A DNA stretch of 64,000 nucleotides from Candidatus Gastranaerophilales bacterium (GTDB taxonomy: Bacteria > Cyanobacteriota > Vampirovibrionia > Gastranaerophilales > Gastranaerophilaceae), in assembly GCA_947589425.1 (NCBI GenBank), contig CANQAV010000005.1, positions 34,321-98,320 of the forward strand, read 5' to 3'. Below the pieces are notes generated by a model, which worked only from the letters and a program-made list of their open reading frames with translations, made no database searches and was not told the DNA's origin. This document shows positions 36,950-44,554 of this stretch, piece after piece; the first letter of the stretch is position 1; each line of letters opens with the position of its first letter. The position numbers were made by a program, and so were the translations under genes.

Positions 36950-36964
36950 ATTGACAGGCATTTT
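36931..36964. terminator. Bidirectional terminator overlapping the end of ylxR
   Basis: This is a perfect 34-bp palindrome (17 bp each side; GCCTGTCAA arms with A4/T4 ends). The ylxR stop codon (36947-36949) lies at its centre. It serves both ylxR (plus) and the convergent HU gene (minus). Confidence 0.88.
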
Positions 36965-36980
36965 AATTTTGTTTCAAGAA

Positions 36981-37262
36981 TTATTTACCTTTTTTAACTA
37001 ATTCTTTGAATTTTTTACCTGCAGAGAATGCGGGAACAGTTTTAGCAGCAATTTTGATTTCTTTTCCTGTTTGAGGATTGCGTCCTGTTCTTGCAGCTCT
37101 TTTTCTTGCTTCAAAAGTACCAAAGCCTACTAAAGTAACTTTTTTGCCTTTTGAAACTGTTTTTTGAACTGTTTCGATGATAGCACCGATAACTTCTGAA
37201 GTTTCTTTTTGTGACAGCTTAGCATTTTGAGCAACTGCTTTAACTAATTCTTCTTTGTTCAT
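36981..37262 (-). CDS. hup: HU-family DNA-binding protein
   Basis: The 93-residue nucleoid protein opens with MNKEELVKAVA and has the GFGTFEARKRAARTGRNPQTG arm region and the PAFSAGKKFKELV tail. It bends and compacts DNA as a dimer. AGGAG precedes the start. It is a single-gene unit ending at the bidirectional terminator. Confidence 0.97.
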   Translation of the reverse strand: MNKEELVKAVAQNAKLSQKETSEVIGAIIETVQKTVSKGKKVTLVGFGTFEARKRAARTGRNPQTGKEIKIAAKTVPAFSAGKKFKELVKKGK

Positions 37263-37336
37263 ATCTAACTCCTATTTAATAACACAACCTTATTATACAC
37301 ATTTATCGCGCTTTGGCAAGTGTTTTACATAAAAAA

Positions 37337-38230
37337 TTAGTCATATTTTGTTCTGATGCGTGAAAAATGAATATCCTTATAAAAATAATTTAAAATTTGA
37401 CGTGCGCTAAACCCTTTATTCGCAAGGTTATTCGCCCCATATTGGCTCATACCCACACCATGACCGTTTTTTCTTATTCCCCTGTCAAAACCTTCAACAG
37501 ATTTTATATAAGGAAGGTCATGACTCCAAACTTCGCCTGCGGAATTTGTTTTTCCGCCCGATGAAGCATGGTAGTATGCGGGAATTATTTTATTGTCATA
37601 AGTTAAAACTTCGCCTCTTGTTGATAATACGGCGTGCGTTGTTCTTGCCGTTTCGCTGCTTGCGCCGCCATAAGCTTGGTCTTGAGGAGTATCTTTCAGG
37701 TCATAACCGTGAGAGCCTCTTTTGTTAAGATTTGCCAGAGCATAGCTTCTTGCGGCAATCGCCTGTGCTTTATGCGCTTCTTCATTCCAGCGTGAAGGCA
37801 TTTCAGAAGGCACAACACCCATTAAATACTCCTCAAGAGGAAGAGAATTAACAATGGTAAGAGTTCCGCCGATATTATAAATTATCATATCCCCTCTGTA
37901 CCACCTTCTTTTTGTTGCCAAAAATCCTTTGGAATTAGGATTTTGAACAAAAATTGCATTGGTCTGGCAATCGTAATATCTGCCTTTTACTTTAATTGCA
38001 ATTGAATTTCCGTATGCTTTGATTTGATAAGGTGTGTAAGAGCGGGAAATAAACAATATTTTTCCGTTGTTTATATCTGAAAATGTTGCATTTTGAGAGC
38101 TTCCCAAATAGGTTTTTTTAATACCTTCACTGAGCCCGATTCTGATTGCTTGTGCTTTTTGGAAAAAAGGCAGCACAAAAAGCAAAAGAATTAAGATATG
38201 TATTTTTATTTTTTTTGAAATATTCCTCAT
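37337..38230 (-). CDS. SpoIID/LytB-domain protein
   Basis: The 297-residue exported protein has a signal peptide (about 1-28, ending AQA). A beta-rich N-terminal region follows, then the SpoIID domain with LEEYLMGVVPSEMP, AQAIAARSYAL, YYHASSGGKT and GHGVGMSQYGA. In Bacillus SpoIID is a lytic transglycosylase acting on denuded glycan; homologues in non-sporulating bacteria remodel the wall. The start is the ATG at 38230; an upstream in-frame TTG exists. TATAGT lies 11 nt before it. Confidence 0.9.
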   Translation of the reverse strand: MRNISKKIKIHILILLLFVLPFFQKAQAIRIGLSEGIKKTYLGSSQNATFSDINNGKILFISRSYTPYQIKAYGNSIAIKVKGRYYDCQTNAIFVQNPNSKGFLATKRRWYRGDMIIYNIGGTLTIVNSLPLEEYLMGVVPSEMPSRWNEEAHKAQAIAARSYALANLNKRGSHGYDLKDTPQDQAYGGASSETARTTHAVLSTRGEVLTYDNKIIPAYYHASSGGKTNSAGEVWSHDLPYIKSVEGFDRGIRKNGHGVGMSQYGANNLANKGFSARQILNYFYKDIHFSRIRTKYD

Positions 38231-38394
38231 ATTTAACAAATACTATACTTTCTGATGATACAAATTAACAAATTTGTTCCACGACTACAATTTTAACACA
38301 ATTAAGTAAACTTGTGTATATTAGCTTTTATTGTGCATTTTTCTAATGAAATTGAAGGCTGAATTTAATAAAATATCATTAAAAGTGATATGTT

Positions 38395-38646
38395 ATGCAA
38401 AAATTTATAAATAAAAAAGTTATCTCAGACACTGATTATCAGGAATTAAAAGTCAGGGAATATATGAATAGATATGTAAAAGAGCTTCAAAGACATTTTG
38501 ATTTGCCCGACAGTGTCATGCGCTCAATTTTATATAAAGTTTACAAAGATTTAAGTCCCTTAAATTTTATAAAAGTCTTTATTAAAAATATGCTGTGTGT
38601 GATAAAATCAAATTGTATAAAATTTACTGTTTTCAGAAGGAAATAA
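38395..38646 (+). CDS. Small basic protein of unknown function
   Basis: The 83-residue protein is Lys/Arg-rich, with a charged helical N-terminal half (YQELKVREYMNRYVKELQ) and a moderately hydrophobic C-terminal stretch (about 56-75) that might associate with the membrane. No ribosome site is obvious. It ends 5 nt before the MBL-fold gene, so it probably shares its transcript. The family is not recognised. Confidence 0.55.
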   Translation: MQKFINKKVISDTDYQELKVREYMNRYVKELQRHFDLPDSVMRSILYKVYKDLSPLNFIKVFIKNMLCVIKSNCIKFTVFRRK

Positions 38647-38651
38647 ATTAA

Positions 38652-39290
38652 ATGGAAGTTAAAGCCTTTCCAAACGGAATTTTCGGAGCAACAACATATC
38701 TTATCTATGATAAAAAAACTCTTGAAGGAGCAATAATTGACTGTACTTCATCAACAGATGAAATAGAAAACATTATTAAAACAAAGAAAATTAATTTAAA
38801 ATATATCCTTATAACCCACGGTCATTTTGACCATGTTTACTGCGTTTCAAAATTAAAAACAAAATTTCCGGATGCACAGGTTTTAATGCACAAACTTGAT
38901 ATGCCCCTTTTGGGACAGGTTGAAACCCAATGTAATATGGCAGGAGTTGACACCATTAAAGTTCCCTGTATCGACGGGCTGATTGATGAAGAAAGCAAGA
39001 ACTTAAAATTAGCCGATAAAGAACTTAAAATAATACACACAAAAGGACACTCAAAAGGCGGAGTATGCTATTTAATAGAAAATAAATTATTCTCGGGCGA
39101 TACTTTATTTAAAGATTCAATCGGAAGATGCGACCTTTTCGGCGGGGATTTTAAAGAAATAGAAAAAAGTATCAAAGAAAAACTTTTTAAGCTTGATGAA
39201 GGAATTACCGTATACCCAGGACACGGAGAAAAAACCACAATAGGATATGAGAAAAAATATAATCCGTATTTCGGCTCAAACATAAGTTAA
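38652..39290 (+). CDS. Metallo-beta-lactamase-fold hydrolase (glyoxalase II-like)
   Basis: The 212-residue protein has the di-zinc motif THGHFDH (55-61), then HTKGHSKGG, the FSGDTLF aspartate and the final YPGHGEKT histidine. This set is typical of the short glyoxalase II-like/YcbL hydrolases that cleave thioesters. AAGGA precedes the ATG. It is cytosolic, with no signal peptide. Confidence 0.9.
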   Translation: MEVKAFPNGIFGATTYLIYDKKTLEGAIIDCTSSTDEIENIIKTKKINLKYILITHGHFDHVYCVSKLKTKFPDAQVLMHKLDMPLLGQVETQCNMAGVDTIKVPCIDGLIDEESKNLKLADKELKIIHTKGHSKGGVCYLIENKLFSGDTLFKDSIGRCDLFGGDFKEIEKSIKEKLFKLDEGITVYPGHGEKTTIGYEKKYNPYFGSNIS

Positions 39291-39306
39291 ATGTTGCCTT
39301 TTTTAA

Positions 39307-39335
39307 TTGACATCTTATTCCGATAATTTTAAAAT
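39307..39335 (+). promoter_or_regulatory. Sigma-70-type promoter of the HD-GYP gene
   Basis: A consensus TTGACA (39307-39312), a 17-bp spacer and TAAAAT (39330-39335) predict a start about 10 nt before the ATG at 39352. Confidence 0.7.
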
Positions 39336-39351
39336 GATATTGGGATAGAAA

Positions 39352-41106
39352 ATGAATAAAACTGCGCAAACAATAGATACAGACTATCAAAAAATAAAAG
39401 AGTATTTGGTTGACTCTTTTTTTAACCGCATCTGTTTGGATAAACCCCTAAAACAACAGGATTTGAACAAATTTCATAAATGCGCAATCGCCCTTAAGGC
39501 TTTTGATTTGGTTTCAATCATAATGTCATATCTCGCTCTTAACAACTATAAACAAGGTGCAAGATACTATCTGACACAGAGCCTTTTAAATGATGCAAAA
39601 TATCTTGCAATTTCATCAAACAGTCTTTTAGCACAAAAAATAAATCTTTTCTGCGCAAGCTTAATTGAATATTATGAAAAAAACATTGAAACTTCTCTTA
39701 ATCTCCTGAAGGCTTCGCTTTATATCAAAACAAACGAAAAAAGAAACTTTGATGAGGCAATCCTTGGATACAGAGAAAAAATCAAAAACGAAAATATCGA
39801 AAAAACAATTTCTCCGGCTCCGCCTTCTTTTATACCCAATGAAATAAAAGATGATGCGCTTTTGGCGCTTTTGGAAGTAGGAAGAACAATCGCCGTTGAA
39901 ACAAATATAGATAATCTTCTTACGATTATTGCCCAGCAAATTCAACAAGCCCTTCAAGCAGACAGATGCACGGTATTTTTGCTTGATGATGAACATAAAG
40001 AATTGTGGAGCAAGGTTGCTCTGGGGCTTAAAAAGAAAGAGATAAGATTTGCATGGGACAAAGGTCTTGCAGGTCATGTCGCAATGACGGGAGAAACGGT
40101 TAATATAAAAAATGCTTATGAAAGCGAATATTTTAACAAGGAAATAGATCTTCAAACAGGCTATAAGACAAAGAATATTCTCTGCATGCCCATAAGAAAT
40201 CTGTCCCATCAAATTGTAGGCGTTTTTCAAGTTTTAAACAAAATTGAAGGAGATTTTACCCAAAAAGACGAAGATTTATTGATTGCAATAGGCTCCTCTG
40301 CGGGAATTGCCCTTGAAAATGCCAATTTATTCAACAAACAGCAAAAATTAATCGAAGAACAAAAAAAGCTCTTTTCAAGCTTTATTGATACTCTTGCAGC
40401 ATCAATCGATGCAAGAGATAAAATTACTTCGGGACATTCCAAAAGAGTTACCATGTATGCCGGATTAATTTGTGAAAAATGCAGATTATCGGATGAAGAA
40501 AAAGAAATAATACAAAATGCATCCCTGCTGCATGACATAGGTAAAATCGGAATAAAAGATTCAATATTGCAAAAAGAAGGAAAATTAACCGCTGATGAAT
40601 ATGAACACATCAAAGAGCATGTTAAACATACATACAATATTTTAGGAAAAGTATATATCTCGAAAAATTTTAAAGATGTAAAACAAATTGCAAGTTCTCA
40701 CCATGAAAGATATGACGGAACAGGCTATTTTAAAGGTTTAAAAGGAGAAGAAATACCCATAGGCGGAAGGATTTTAGCTGTTTCTGACGTATTTGACGCA
40801 ATAACATCCAAAAGACACTACCGCAATAAAATGAATATAAAAGATGCTCTCGATATTATGATAGAAGGCAAAAACAAACACTTTGACGAAAATATCGTCA
40901 ACGCTTTTATGAATATATCGCTGTATGACATTTTAAATGTTATATTAGATAAGAAAAGCATAATCTTGGACAGCGATAAAAATATTCTAAGGGAGTTTAA
41001 TTTAGACGATTTATATGCTATTCTTATAAAAGAACAAGATAAATTAACCCAAAAAGAACAAAAAATTACAAACACGTTTGACAAGTACTATCATTACAAT
41101 TTGTGA
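39352..41106 (+). CDS. GAF/HD-GYP cyclic-di-GMP phosphodiesterase-like protein
   Basis: The 584-residue protein has a helical N-terminal region (about 1-160) and a GAF sensor domain (about 170-325). The HD-GYP domain includes HDIGKIGIKD (from about 393) and HHERYDGTGY (from about 450), followed by AVSDVFDAITSKRHYR. The metal-binding HD and HH residues are present; the GYP signature reads GYF. The family hydrolyses c-di-GMP, so a signal sensed by GAF probably controls breakdown. No c-di-GMP cyclase is visible here. The TPR lipoprotein gene follows after 15 nt. Confidence 0.9.
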   Translation: MNKTAQTIDTDYQKIKEYLVDSFFNRICLDKPLKQQDLNKFHKCAIALKAFDLVSIIMSYLALNNYKQGARYYLTQSLLNDAKYLAISSNSLLAQKINLFCASLIEYYEKNIETSLNLLKASLYIKTNEKRNFDEAILGYREKIKNENIEKTISPAPPSFIPNEIKDDALLALLEVGRTIAVETNIDNLLTIIAQQIQQALQADRCTVFLLDDEHKELWSKVALGLKKKEIRFAWDKGLAGHVAMTGETVNIKNAYESEYFNKEIDLQTGYKTKNILCMPIRNLSHQIVGVFQVLNKIEGDFTQKDEDLLIAIGSSAGIALENANLFNKQQKLIEEQKKLFSSFIDTLAASIDARDKITSGHSKRVTMYAGLICEKCRLSDEEKEIIQNASLLHDIGKIGIKDSILQKEGKLTADEYEHIKEHVKHTYNILGKVYISKNFKDVKQIASSHHERYDGTGYFKGLKGEEIPIGGRILAVSDVFDAITSKRHYRNKMNIKDALDIMIEGKNKHFDENIVNAFMNISLYDILNVILDKKSIILDSDKNILREFNLDDLYAILIKEQDKLTQKEQKITNTFDKYYHYNL

Positions 41107-41121
41107 GAGATATAAGGATAA

Positions 41122-42741
41122 ATGAAAAAAAATACAGTTATATTATTATTGTGTGTAATAGGATTACAAAGCTGTGTTTTAGCACAAAACAATGACAATC
41201 TTTTAAAACCTTCATCAAACGTTGAAATACAAAATACCCAAAAAAATCCTCAAAGCTATTTTAATCTCGCAAACATAGTGGACGGTTTTCTTTCCGAAAG
41301 CAATAAACAAGGCACGGAAGAAATGGATGAAATCATTCCCAAAAGAAAAAAATTTCTTTCAACAACAAAAAAGTTTAATCAAGGCAATGTCTCCCCCGCA
41401 TACGATGAATATAGCGCTCTGATTGATGAAATTGAAAACGATAATGCGCTTTTGGCAATTTCTAAAGTATTTTACGAGCTCGGTTTTTTTACTTTGGGAG
41501 ATAAGGCAATTGATAAAATTGTTCTTAAAAACCAATTTGAAGATGCGGTAAAAGATTTAAAAAGAACTTATAAGCCAAAAACGGCTCTTTCAAAAGAAGA
41601 TGAAATATATTTTGCAAAATTATACAGCAGCATATATTTTGACAACTCCTCGTTTGAAGCTGCGGGAGAGCTTACTAAAAATAAAAACAAATTTTCAAAA
41701 AATGACTTTGCTCAATATACTTTAGCTAAAGCTCAATATGAACAAAAACGATATAAAGATGCGCTAAGCGCAATCAACAAAGCAATTTCACAAAACCCTG
41801 AAAATATTTCATATCAAATGTATAAGATTGATATTCTTTGCGCACAAAAAAAATATTCCGATGCTAAAAATTTAATTAAAAAGTTGAAAAAAAATAGCCT
41901 GATAGTTTTATCAAATGACTTAAGAATAAAAGAATATACAATCTTGGCGCAAGCGTCGGATGATGAAAAATTAAAAAAATATTATGCCCTAAATATAGCA
42001 TACGAACAGGGCAACTATGAAAAAGTCAAAAAAGAATGCCAAAATATTCTCAATTTCGACAAAGACAATGACAATATTTTATCTTTATACGCCAAAAGCG
42101 AACTTGCCCTCGGAAATATTGAAAGAGCAAATTCATATTTTGTAACTTCACATAAAATTAAGAAAAATAATCTTAATACAATTATAGGTTTGGGCGACAT
42201 AAAATATCTTCACGGAGACTACAAAGGCTCTGTTAAAACGTATAAAAAAGCTCAAAGAAAAGATAGCGGCAACTATGAAATAACCTTAAAATTGGCACTT
42301 GCCCAACAACAATATGCAAAAAACCCGAAACAAATAAAGAAACTTAAAGACAAGCTTGATAAAATGCCCATAGGCGATTATTTGGTATATTATGACAGCG
42401 CTATCAGCATCGGACAAAAAAATGCCGTCTTAAAAGAAGAATTGCTCAAGCGTTCAATAAGAGTTAACCCATTGTTTGAAAACAGTATAGGCGAATTAAT
42501 AGAGCTTAATTTAAAAAATAAAAATTTTATTAATGCAAAAAATTTAATTCACATCGCCTCTTATACTCTTGAAAAAAATTACTATTATTACTATCTGTGC
42601 GGATTATATAACCAGGCAACCAATCAAAAAAAGGATGCAATTCGTTTTTATAAAACATCAATTGAATTAAATCCCTCGTTTGAAATTGCAAACACAAAAC
42701 TTTTAAATTTAATTCCCAACAGTTTCGGAGAAGAAATATAG
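41122..42741 (+). CDS. TPR-repeat lipoprotein
   Basis: The 539-residue protein has a signal peptide ending in a probable lipobox (GLQSC, C18). The mature part is an array of TPR units (RYKDALSAINKAISQNP, DYKGSVKTYKKAQR, DAIRFYKTSIELNP) covering about 150-535. It is probably a periplasmic scaffold anchored to a membrane. AAGGATA precedes the start. Its stop overlaps the GTG of yifB by one base. Confidence 0.8.
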   Translation: MKKNTVILLLCVIGLQSCVLAQNNDNLLKPSSNVEIQNTQKNPQSYFNLANIVDGFLSESNKQGTEEMDEIIPKRKKFLSTTKKFNQGNVSPAYDEYSALIDEIENDNALLAISKVFYELGFFTLGDKAIDKIVLKNQFEDAVKDLKRTYKPKTALSKEDEIYFAKLYSSIYFDNSSFEAAGELTKNKNKFSKNDFAQYTLAKAQYEQKRYKDALSAINKAISQNPENISYQMYKIDILCAQKKYSDAKNLIKKLKKNSLIVLSNDLRIKEYTILAQASDDEKLKKYYALNIAYEQGNYEKVKKECQNILNFDKDNDNILSLYAKSELALGNIERANSYFVTSHKIKKNNLNTIIGLGDIKYLHGDYKGSVKTYKKAQRKDSGNYEITLKLALAQQQYAKNPKQIKKLKDKLDKMPIGDYLVYYDSAISIGQKNAVLKEELLKRSIRVNPLFENSIGELIELNLKNKNFINAKNLIHIASYTLEKNYYYYYLCGLYNQATNQKKDAIRFYKTSIELNPSFEIANTKLLNLIPNSFGEEI

Positions 42742-44261
42742 TGGTTGTATCGATTAAAAGCGCCTGTGTAATAGGACTTGATGTTTATGAAATTAATGCT
42801 GAAGTAGATACCACAAATTCCATTCCTCAAGTTAATATAATAGGTCTGGGCGACACTGCAATATCCGAAGCAAAAGAAAGGCTCAGAATTGCAATTAAAA
42901 ACTCGTCTTACGCTTTTCCGAAAACAAAAGTGGTAATAAATCTTGCTCCTGCGGACATTAAAAAAGAAGGCTCGGCTTATGACCTTGCTATGGCGGTTGG
43001 AATTTTATTGAAAGAAAATATTATAAAAGACTTCAACACAAAAGAAACAGCCTTTTTGGGAGAATTATCCCTTGACGGCTCCTTAAGGGCAATCAACGGG
43101 GTTTTACCCATAGTTATAGGACTTGCGGATTTAGGAATTAAAAAAGTAATACTTCCCAAAGATAATCTTGAAGAAGCAAGCTTTATAGATAACATTGAGG
43201 CTCTGGGCGCATCAAATTTATGTGAAGTTGCGGAATATTTAAACGGTAACATTGATTTAAAAAAGATAAAACAAAATATAGACGATTATTTGGTTGAAGA
43301 AAAAAATTTTCCGCTGGATTTTAAAGATATAAAAGGTCAACTAAGCGCAAAACACGCTCTTGAAATTGCAGCTGCAGGAGCTCACAACGTATTAATGTCA
43401 GGCTCTCCGGGCTCGGGCAAAACCCTTATGGCAAGAGCATTCAGCTCAATTTTACCGCCGCTTACCAAAAAAGAAGCAATTGAGCTTACGAAAATATATT
43501 CAATTTCAGGGCTTTTAGACAGGAAAAAACCCTTAATTACATCTCGTCCGTTTCGCTCTCCGCACCACAGTTCAAGCTCTGCAGGTATAATAGGGGGAGG
43601 CTCAAACCCAAAACCCGGCGATATTACCTTAGCACACAGAGGAGTATTATTCTTGGATGAAATGGTGGAATTTCCCCGCCATGTGTTAGAAGTTTTAAGA
43701 CAGCCTTTAGAAGACAGAGTTGTTACAATATCAAGAGCACAATTAAGCATTCAATATCCCGCAAATTTCATTTTAATCGGGGCAATGAACCCCTGTCCAT
43801 GCGGATATTTAGGCGACAGCAAGAAAAATTGCACATGCTCCGAATATCAAATAAACAGATACAGGGCAAGGCTTTCAGGACCTCTTATAGACAGAATTGA
43901 TATACAGCTTAAAATTCAAAGGCTTGATGAAGATGAACTTTTGGCAGACAACAAAGATTGCGAAAGCTCGGCTGAAATCAGAAAAAGGGTTATAAAAGCA
44001 AGGCAAATTCAACTTGAGAGATATAGGGAAGAAAACATTCGTACAAATTCCGAATTAAGCCCGAGGCAGATTAAAAAATACTGTAAAATTGATAACGAAA
44101 CAAAATTGTTTCTAAAAAATGCCATAAAACAATTTGATTTGTCCGCAAGAAGCTATGACAGAATTTTAAAAATATCAAGAACCATTGCCGATTTAGAAAG
44201 CTGTGAAAATATTAAAATATCCCACATCGCACAAGCTTTGCAGTTAAGAAGTTTTAAATAA
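42741..44261 (+). CDS. yifB: YifB/ComM-family Mg-chelatase-like AAA+ ATPase
   Basis: The 506-residue protein has the YifB N-terminal domain (GLDVYEINAEVD, IIGLGDTAISEAKERLR), Walker A GSPGSGKT near 220, the FRSPHHSSS loop, Walker B LFLDEMVEF and the C-terminal CPCGY zinc-like motif. ComM members promote branch migration during natural transformation. The start is GTG, overlapping the upstream TAG by one base (translational coupling). A terminator hairpin follows at 44334. Confidence 0.95.
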   Translation: MVVSIKSACVIGLDVYEINAEVDTTNSIPQVNIIGLGDTAISEAKERLRIAIKNSSYAFPKTKVVINLAPADIKKEGSAYDLAMAVGILLKENIIKDFNTKETAFLGELSLDGSLRAINGVLPIVIGLADLGIKKVILPKDNLEEASFIDNIEALGASNLCEVAEYLNGNIDLKKIKQNIDDYLVEEKNFPLDFKDIKGQLSAKHALEIAAAGAHNVLMSGSPGSGKTLMARAFSSILPPLTKKEAIELTKIYSISGLLDRKKPLITSRPFRSPHHSSSSAGIIGGGSNPKPGDITLAHRGVLFLDEMVEFPRHVLEVLRQPLEDRVVTISRAQLSIQYPANFILIGAMNPCPCGYLGDSKKNCTCSEYQINRYRARLSGPLIDRIDIQLKIQRLDEDELLADNKDCESSAEIRKRVIKARQIQLERYREENIRTNSELSPRQIKKYCKIDNETKLFLKNAIKQFDLSARSYDRILKISRTIADLESCENIKISHIAQALQLRSFK

Positions 44262-44333
44262 AAAGATAAATTACCCTTTTGTCCGATTAAAAACAGTTTA
44301 AAATTTGATATTTTAAATATGGGTCGGGTGTTT

Positions 44334-44386
44334 CCTATCGTCTTATTTAGTGTTTATGTGATTTTGCTAAATGGATAGGTTTTTTT
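44334..44386 (+). terminator. Terminator downstream of yifB (copy 1)
   Basis: CCTATC…ATTTAG pairs with CTAAAT-G-GATAGG, followed by seven T. It should stop yifB read-through before the autotransporter leader, and it is carried inside the duplicated unit. The remainder of the 44262-44488 gap holds AT-rich leader sequence with a possible -35 (TTGATA at about 44417) but no clear -10. Confidence 0.7.
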
Positions 44387-44488
44387 CAAAACCCCCGGCC
44401 TTTTAATATTTTATTCTTGATAAGAATTAAAAAAGCGTGGAATTATCAAAGCAAAAGTACAAATCTTAGGAATTAAGAGGATAATACC

Positions 44489-44554
44489 ATGAGAGAAATT
44501 ATGATTCCCCTCAATTGGCTTACGCAAGTAAGGGGGGGGGGGTATGAAATTTGA
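44489..44554 (+). promoter_or_regulatory. Upstream ORF with G tract, copy 1
   Basis: ATG at 44489 follows a strong AAGAGGA Shine-Dalgarno sequence. It opens 21 codons (MREIMIPLNWLTQVRGGGYEI), running through the G tract (44532-44542, 11 G) and ending at a TGA inside the autotransporter gene. It is 55 nt upstream of the main ATG, i.e. +1 out of frame. With 10 or 13 G it would be fused in frame to the autotransporter. Confidence 0.6.
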
